The notes beneath the pieces are model-generated. The model saw only the letters and a list, made by a program, of their open reading frames with translations, had not been told where the DNA came from and made no database searches. A stretch of 64,000 bases of DNA from Eucalyptus grandis (Eukaryota > Streptophyta > Magnoliopsida > Myrtales > Myrtaceae): contig NC_052620.1 of assembly GCF_016545825.1 (NCBI RefSeq), forward strand, positions 12,772,001-12,836,000, read 5' to 3'. The translations under genes were made by a program, and so were the position numbers. Shown here in pieces: positions 57,773 to 64,000 of the stretch. The number at the start of each line of letters is the position of its first letter. The first letter of the stretch is position 1.

Positions 57773-58454
57773 CTACTAAGGTTATCGTAAAATCCAAAAG
57801 TACTTAAGGTCTGAATTATTATCCTCTAATGTCTCTCGTGCTCTTCAGCAATCTTCGAACACACCAGGATAACGTCAACAAACCCAATCTCGAAACTAAT
57901 CCAAGTACCCTTTGAACACTCTGTTCATCAGACCCATACAAACAGCTAGAGGGTTCGTCAAACATAATGATAATACAGTAAACTCACAATTTCCGTATCA
58001 AGTACGCAATGTTGACTTCGGTATGTCTTTCTTCCTGATTCTCAACTGATGATATCCTATCCTCAAGTCAATCTTAGAGAATATCAATACACAAACACAA
58101 CAAACCATCATTCTTCTTCACAAACAAGACTGATGCTTTCCAAGGTAATGCACTGGGACGTAAGAATCCCTTATTTAACAATTCCTACATCTCCACATTC
58201 AGTTCTTTCAACTCAGATAAAGCCATCCGGTAAGGAGCCTTAGGGACTGGCTCTAATCCGGTTGCTAATTCAATCACGAACTCTATTTCTCTTTCTGACA
58301 GCAAACTTGGAAATCCTTCAGGAAACATCTCAAAAAACTTTTGTACCAAGGTTAAGTTCTCCTTACTTGGTCCCTCAACTGTCACATCCACTATAGTTGC
58401 CATATCGATTTGGCAACCAACAACCAGAACCGAGTCGTCTTCAGTGACGAACAA
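57773..58454 (-). pseudogene. Gypsy D reverse transcriptase fingers and palm
   Basis: The frame from 58454 gives FFEMFPEGFPSLLSEREIEF, VIELATGLEPVPKAPYRMAL and SELKELNVEM, the RT entry. Then, across shifts, [27 protein letters not shown] and [14 protein letters not shown] catalytic FxDD box is expected near 57880 but is not intact. Many stops. Confidence 0.8.
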
Positions 58455-58799
58455 CAGGGATCAAAGGTCCTTTCTGACTTTCAGTAACTCAAAACTTCCG
58501 TACGCTAACTGAACCAACTGAATTATATCACTGCCACGATTCATAATAGCAGAAAGCTCCTCGAGCCAAACCTTTTCACAAATGACTTCCAAGTCATATA
58601 TAAGCAAACCCATCAAGTACAACTATAGTTAGAGACTCATCTTCCAATTACTTTATTACAACAACTGAAACTCCACAACCGTCACTCAAAATTCTGCTGC
58701 GCTACTCTGATAAAAACACCTCAAAACATTCTTCCCTTGATCGATGCATGGTCAATCCATTCCTATTCCTTTCGCCATCCTAGTGGCGTTATGATGGCG

Positions 58800-59700
58800 G
58801 TAGCAATGCTTGAGTCCTCTTGGACTTACACGGACAGTTCCTAGCCCAATGGCTATGCTGGCCACATTCAAAGCATGCTCCCATTGTGCTTGGTCACCGG
58901 GCTGACTCATACTTCTTTTCTCAAACTTAACACATAATCAATGATTCCCCTACCTACTATCAGGTGACAGCATGCGCTCTTTCTTGTACTGAAGGTCTAT
59001 TCCAAAAACCCCACTATGCGTTCTATGGCGCATTCCTTTCGATCTGTCCCATCGACTTTCTAAGACCATTTCTGGCTAGGTAACCTTGGTGGTTACTCAC
59101 AGAACAAGCACCCGTCTTACCAGGACACGGGGCTAATCCATGTCGGCTTCCGTCAGCACGACACACTCCAATCTGATTCATTGCTGACTTGACCATCCCA
59201 CATTTCCGGTTGGACAGAAATGGGATACTTTTCCCCAATCATAAAATCTTTCCCAAACTGGTTTCCATCTTTACTTATTCTGAACCTCGACTCGGATGCA
59301 ATGGCTTGCTCCCAAATCACAACTCCAGCTTGGGCCTCAACAGGCGCATCAACAACAACGGTTACAACACTGGTGGCGGTAAATAACAACGAAGCGGTGG
59401 TGGCTCAATCCTGAGCTTACTGACTCAACAAACTTCCAAGGAACACTAGCGCCTGAACGATCCCATTGAATCTAGGATCGCTCGGTGCTGCTACACTAGT
59501 ACCAACCTACAGCGGTACTCTCACACTTGCGCTGGTCTGAGCCAGTGCTCCACTACGACCACCTCAGGCACCGATCCCTGTCGGCATACCACCCCGAGTA
59601 ACTGGTCTAAAGGTTCTCTCTAGGAGTCCTCTGCTCCTGATCACTCATCTACAGGATCTCTACAGAAACCTGTTTCCCAATTCTAATCCCAGATTAGAAT
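58800..59700 (-). pseudogene. Gypsy D gag remnant
   Basis: Minus-strand pieces include GGRSGALAQTSAS (about 59570-59530) and APSDPRFNGIVQAL (about 59490-59450), which match the N-terminus of A's Gag (GGRGKALAQASAS, APNDPRIEGIIRVL) in the same order. The capsid core is largely missing compared with A, pointing to an internal deletion. A zinc-knuckle-like stretch HALNVASIAIGLGTV is read out of frame near 58880-58840 (CFECGQ..HW-type). Confidence 0.6.
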
Positions 59701-59824
59701 TCGAGTGATCATCACCAATCAATTTACCAAACAACTATCAGACACATGCACCAGCATGAATTAAAAGCCATTCCTACTAACTATCCCATAAACAATCGCA
59801 CCTTATCACTCCATTCACAGACCC

Positions 59825-59836
59825 GCTCTGATACCA
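59825..59836 (-). promoter_or_regulatory. Gypsy D primer-binding site
   Basis: On the minus strand TGGTATCAGAGC, 12 bases after the 5' LTR end, with the same spacing as in gypsy A. Confidence 0.92.
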
Positions 59837-59848
59837 CTTAAACGGGGA

Positions 59849-62800
59849 TATCACGCCCCGATCCTCCAAGCGCGCGAACATCCCACTTTGGTCGATACAA
59901 ATGCGACTTCCCAGGACACGTCGCCGACCCATTCATTTTTATTATGCATGCGGAAGCGAAACAAATTCCTTAACAACATCTAACTTGCGATAGAAAAGCA
60001 GACAATCAATCACAACCAAACAAGCTTTCTTATAAACGCATAGGTTTATATACAACACCGGATTGTCTACAAAATAGATAGGCTCAACAACTAGGAACCG
60101 TCCTATGACCAACTTGTCGACACGTTCACGATTCTTCAGCCTCCACCTTCCGAACTCCGGGACTTCCGGTCCTCCACGACTGTCATTTAGGGACCTGAAA
60201 TATTATCCCACAACCAGGATGAGACTACGTCTCAGCGAGTCCTACCATCTAAAACTCAATTAGGAAGAAAATACGCCTCAGGGCGCTCTAGCCACACAAA
60301 TAGGATAAATGGCTTACCTCGCCTCAGTCCCTTTCCTACACGTTAGTACAATTCATATTCAAACAATGCTCGCACAAGCTGAAACTACCGACATACCCAT
60401 CGGTCTATCAATTCAGTCAATCCAATTGATATCATACGATCCTCATATCTATCAATTCATACCATTTATTAAACCATACCATCTATTCATCCATCAATAC
60501 ATTCACGGCTCACATAAGCTGAAATGGATGCAATGCTCTTACAAGCTGATATAGATGGTAGCTCGCACAAGCTGATATATACATAGATGGTAGCTCACAC
60601 AAGCTAATAGATAGATCGTGCTCGCACAAGCTGATAAAACGATCTTAGCTCACCAGAAGCTGCCGCAATATTCAATATAGTAGACTATAGCTCACTAGAA
60701 GCTACCGCAATATTCAATATAGTATACTATATCTCACCAGAAGCTGCCGCAATATATATAAGTGTATATCATAATTTCTCGCCCAAGCTGATACATATAT
60801 ATAAAACAAATGCTCGCCAAAGCTTATTATTCAATAATAAACCAACTCATATCTCAATTCAATCAATCAATCAATCCAATCGATTCAAACGGTCATACAA
60901 ACCAATTACGGTGCTAAAAGCCAACACCGGGTATTTTCAAGTTAAATACCAAAACTTCATCAATTTCACACAATTCCACACTTTTGGAATTATTAACCAT
61001 AATCATCAATCACTCAATTTCTCAATTTAAACACACAATTAACACAAACCGATCGCATTGCTTTGCGATCGGCGAAATTCTAACGACCGGCCATCCCAAG
61101 ATAATTTTCCAAATTATTAAATAATTAAATTTAATTCCGAAAATTAAATAATTAAATATTATTTTATAATAATATAATTTAATAAAATAATATTTATAAA
61201 TTCGAAATAATTAATTAATTAAAAATAATTAATTAGGGCTTAAACAAGATTACACTAATTTAATCATACCATTAGCCCTAATTAAACACCCATTAAACTA
61301 ATCATACAACTGATCTAATTTACATTAAAATAATCTAATTTAATCACATAAACCTAATTAGACTAATCTAAACACCCTTTAAGCGTCATTAACTCACTAA
61401 GCAAGAATTAGAGGATAAACTCACCGGATTAACGATCCGAACGGCTCAAAACGACAAGGACGACGCGAGGGTCGATAGTCTCCAAGGCGGGCCTAGCTTC
61501 CGGGGTCGGGAAGCCGACCAAAACGGGCCAAATAGCCGCTGCCATACCCATTTTCCAACTCTCTGTTCGCTGCTTGTTGAGGCCGGGAAAGGGCGGATCC
61601 GGGGCTAGTTGGGGTCGGGAATGGGCGGAGGAGCTGAACCGGACCTAGGCGGGCCACGGTGGCCGGAGGTGGCTAACCGGCTCCGGTTGAGCTTCCCCGG
61701 ATCTGAACAGCCTCTCTGGACTCGCGGAGCAGAGATCGACAAAGACGGTCGGGCGCACGGCGAACGCGACCGTCTTCTTGCGACGGTGAAGGGAGGCCGG
61801 ACGGGAGGCTCCGGTGACGGGCGACGGGCGACTTCAACAACATTCGGGAGATGGGAAATGGAGCGAAGCTTCAATGAAGACGGACGAAGCGGCTCGGACG
61901 CGCGGGACAGCGCGCGAGCTGGACGGCGGGCGCGGGAGCTCGCGGGTGGACGAACGGCGTGAGCGGTGCGCGGCGGCGGTCCGACTGGACTTTGGCTGCT
62001 CCGGCGTCCTCGAATCTGCTGGGTCTTGACGAAACCAAAGATGGAGGAGAAAGGTAGCGACGGGAGAGGGAGAAGGAAACGGAGCGTGCGGAGTAGCGGC
62101 GAGCAGCGACGGCGTGCGGTGGCGCGGTGGGGACGGGCGGCGCTGCTGGGGCTGCTCGGCTTCTTCGGTTTCTTTGGGGTCTTCGTGCAATAAGAAGACC
62201 AGGAGGAGAGAAGCGGCGACGAGAGAGGGAGAGAAGGAAGAAGAAAATCGGTTCTCTCTCTTCTCTCTCTCTCTCTCTTCTTTTCTCTTTCTCTTTCTCT
62301 TTCTCTCTCTCTTTGGCCCATGGATGACCTCATGGATGATGTCACCTTCCTCTCCCACAACCTCATTCCAATGGGTTCAATTTCATTTTCCGCCGGGGTC
62401 CAATTCTTGTACACTTAATTTAATCAATTCTCAATCAATTCCATTCAATTGAAGCTCAATTAAATTAACCCATGTGTCCTCGACCTTCTCATGACATTTC
62501 CCCATCAAATGATCCAACTTGCATCCCGAAAATTCAATTAAAAATGGCCCTCTGACAATCCCGAACATAAACAGCCTTACTTTGCTTTTTCCACCAAAAA
62601 TCTCGGTTTGTAGAAAAATCTTCTGGAGATGAGTCGACATTCCTAAAATGAATTGTGACTTGACAGAACTTCCAATTTCTGTAATCGGGTTCAATTTCAC
62701 GGTTAAATTCAATCGGCGCGACTTTAGCGCGTCCTAATCTACCGGGTAGCTTTTAGGAATTTTTGTGCAATTGACTGTGGTTGATTATTCTCAAGCCACA

Positions 62801-63213
62801 AAGTGCATCTTCGACACCTTAGCGACTCTCGATTGTTGTAGAAATCTCGAGGTTTCGATTACGGACACGGGGTACCCAAAACGACGAGAAAATCGGTCTA
62901 GTGCCGATCGACGAGGATATTGTGATCGGGTGGAATCACCCACACTCTAATCACATATCTCAATCGAATCGACCTATCTCCGATCTCTTCGATTCGACAA
63001 AGTGTCGTAATGATCCTTGCAGATTAATACGATCGAGTAGCCGATTCATGGTCGAATTCTCAAGTCTATTGCGTTTAGATTCCTTAACGGCTTCACCCGA
63101 TAGACTAGTTATCTCGTGAGTGGCCAACTCGAGAGAAAGAGAGCTATAGACGCGAAGATGAAATGCCCGACTTATTTAATTGAAACCAGAATTGGAAAAA
63201 TCGGGATGTCACA
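59849..63213 (-). repeat. Gypsy D 5' LTR
   Basis: 3365 bp, collinear with 51999-55419. The base after the initial T is A here (TATCAC instead of TGTCAC), a mutation in the LTR terminus. It carries three 42-bp units (about 60646-60770). Confidence 0.92.
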
Positions 63214-63218
63214 TCAAG

Positions 63219-63675
63219 CGACCTAGGTGACGCCACCTGAGGCCGCGTGACCTCAGGCGGCGTTGCCTAGTTTGCTGGACCTCAAGCGGCATCACCTGAG
63301 GCCGCACGACCTCAAGCGTTGCCTCACGTGGCCTCAGGTAGCTGGGTTGTGTGACCTAGGGCATCGCCCGAGGTCGCCGACCTTAAGCGAGAACCTCACC
63401 CCCACCGCCACCGCCACCGCCGCCTCCCCACCACCACCAACGCCACCACCACCAGCCGCTCCCCCACGATTTTCCCCTCTCCACGCAGCTACATCTCCTC
63501 CTCCCTTTTCTTTTCTTCTCTTTTTTTTTTCCTTTTTCTTTTCACCTTAAAGTTTCTTTGCAAAATATACACAAAAATGAGTTTCCAAACACACTTGCCT
63601 TCACAAAATGCCCATTCAGTCAAAAATACTTGGGGAAATGCAAAGCCATTTCCCCAAAGTTGAACCAAACGAGCC
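63219..63675. repeat. Right part of TIR element E
   Basis: GC-rich CCTCAGGCGGCG words, a (CACCGC)n/(CCACCA)n tract (63397-63455), a CT-rich stretch, then the right terminal inverted repeat. Open frames here are compositional. Confidence 0.6.
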
Positions 63676-64000
63676 TTATGGGCAGACAAAGTTTGATGGC
63701 AGATTTGATAGTGTTAGTTACGTATGATTTTGATACAATTATAGGAATAAATTGGCTTCATAGATAGTGAGCCAATATGGACTGCAATAGGAAAATGATT
63801 CCATTTGATTCACCGGATAGACCAAGTTTTGAATTTTACAAGGGAAGGATGACCCTTTTTGCGCCCCTTATTTCTGCTCTAGAAGCTCATCAGCTTCTTA
63901 AAAATGGTTGTCAAGGATATTTGGCATGGGCAAATGAACAAGTCAGAAAGGAGGTGCGGCTTGAAGATATCCCCGTAGTCTGGGAATTTCCTGATGTATT
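63676..64000 (+). pseudogene. Gypsy C protease end and start of RT, second part
   Basis: Resumes gypsy C after E. The frame reads MADLIVLVTYDFDTIIGINWL, the end of the retroviral-type protease domain (YDFDxIxGxxWL). After two stops at about 63765 it continues RPSFEFYKGR, PLISALEAHQLLKNGCQGYL, AWANEQVRKEVRLEDIPVVW and EFPDV, the linker into the reverse transcriptase. The frame is cut by the window edge, so the pol gene continues beyond 64000. Confidence 0.85.

Larger units (their letters stand above)
51999..63213 (-). mobile_element. Ty3/gypsy element D
   Basis: Perfect 5-bp duplication TCAAG (51994-51998, 63214-63218). LTRs of 3421 bp (51999-55419) and 3365 bp (59849-63213). Read on the minus strand it has primer-binding site, gag, RT, RNase H, integrase, polypurine tract. 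In sense its LTR starts TGTGACATC and ends GGGGCGTGACA or the variant GGGGCGTGATA, like gypsy A, with which it shares much LTR wording and the Gag N-terminus. It is a diverged member of the same chromovirus-like family in the opposite orientation. All coding parts are broken. Length is 11215 bp. Confidence 0.93.
51680..63675. mobile_element. Non-autonomous TIR element E, split by gypsy D
   Basis: The left end GACTCGTTTTGTTCGGCTTT and the reverse complement of the right end GGCTCGTTTGGTTCAACTTT match at 16 of 20 positions. TTATG flanks both sides (51675-51679, 63676-63680). Removing gypsy D leaves about 0.78 kb. The interior is GC-rich with repeated GACCTCAGGCG/CCTAGGTCGCG words and, on the right, (CCACCG)n. 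There is no transposase. The five-base duplication does not fit hAT, PIF or Mutator cleanly, so the superfamily is unassigned. It interrupts the protease of gypsy C in frame-bearing sequence on both sides. Confidence 0.65.

Overview
The window is plant nuclear DNA, most likely from repeat-rich intergenic heterochromatin of a eudicot. I cannot fix the genus from sequence alone. Almost every recognisable coding stretch is retrotransposon gag-pol. LTR retrotransposons are stacked inside one another and bounded by 5-bp target-site duplications (TSDs) that can be read directly. I find no intact host gene, rRNA gene, functional tRNA, CRISPR array or bacterial-type operon.

Layout. (1) 0-9.5 kb is older mixed DNA. 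It holds a decayed Ty1/copia gag (minus), a short exon-like fragment of an ALFIN-LIKE (PHD-finger) gene at 1.72-1.80 kb, a frame-shifted fragment of a GPI ethanolamine-phosphate transferase 2 (PIGG/GPI7-type) gene at 4.53-5.04 kb, a hAT-like fold-back MITE (5686-6278), and a Mutator-like non-autonomous element (7467-9078) with a second hAT-like MITE nested in it (7789-8413). (2) 9592-44454 is one Ty3/gypsy element A (plus strand, chromovirus/Tekay-like by its HDVFHVSRL end and about 3.3-kb LTRs), split by later insertions. Its 5' LTR is cut by a solo LTR of family X (X1), itself cut by a 9.6-kb Ty1/copia element B (minus). Its pol is cut by a second X solo LTR (X2). Its 3' LTR is cut by a 7.3-kb Ty1/copia element F (plus). 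(3) 44.5-51.0 kb has a decayed MULE transposase (minus) next to a third X solo LTR (X3), plus unassigned DNA. (4) 51.2-64 kb is a gypsy element C (plus, running off the window), whose protease is interrupted by a small TIR element E, which is in turn interrupted by an 11.2-kb gypsy element D (minus), a diverged relative of A.

The genes act only as transposon machinery: Gag particles, protease, integrase, reverse transcriptase and RNase H. All copies look dead. Examples are a stop in F's protease motif, a lost catalytic Asp in A's reverse transcriptase and many frameshifts in B and D. The LTR pairs of B and F are nevertheless still close to each other, so those insertions are relatively recent, or small indels have been added by sequencing error.

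Most notable are: family X LTRs, present three times with no internal region and carrying variable-copy 65-bp and 182-bp tandem repeats plus a primer-binding-site-like motif inside the LTR; the 2.8-kb accessory region with an extra ORF downstream of pol in copia B; a cluster of eight W-boxes beside a 37-A tract in the leader of copia F; a conserved repeated motif inside the LTRs of A and D; and a tRNA-like SINE inside D.
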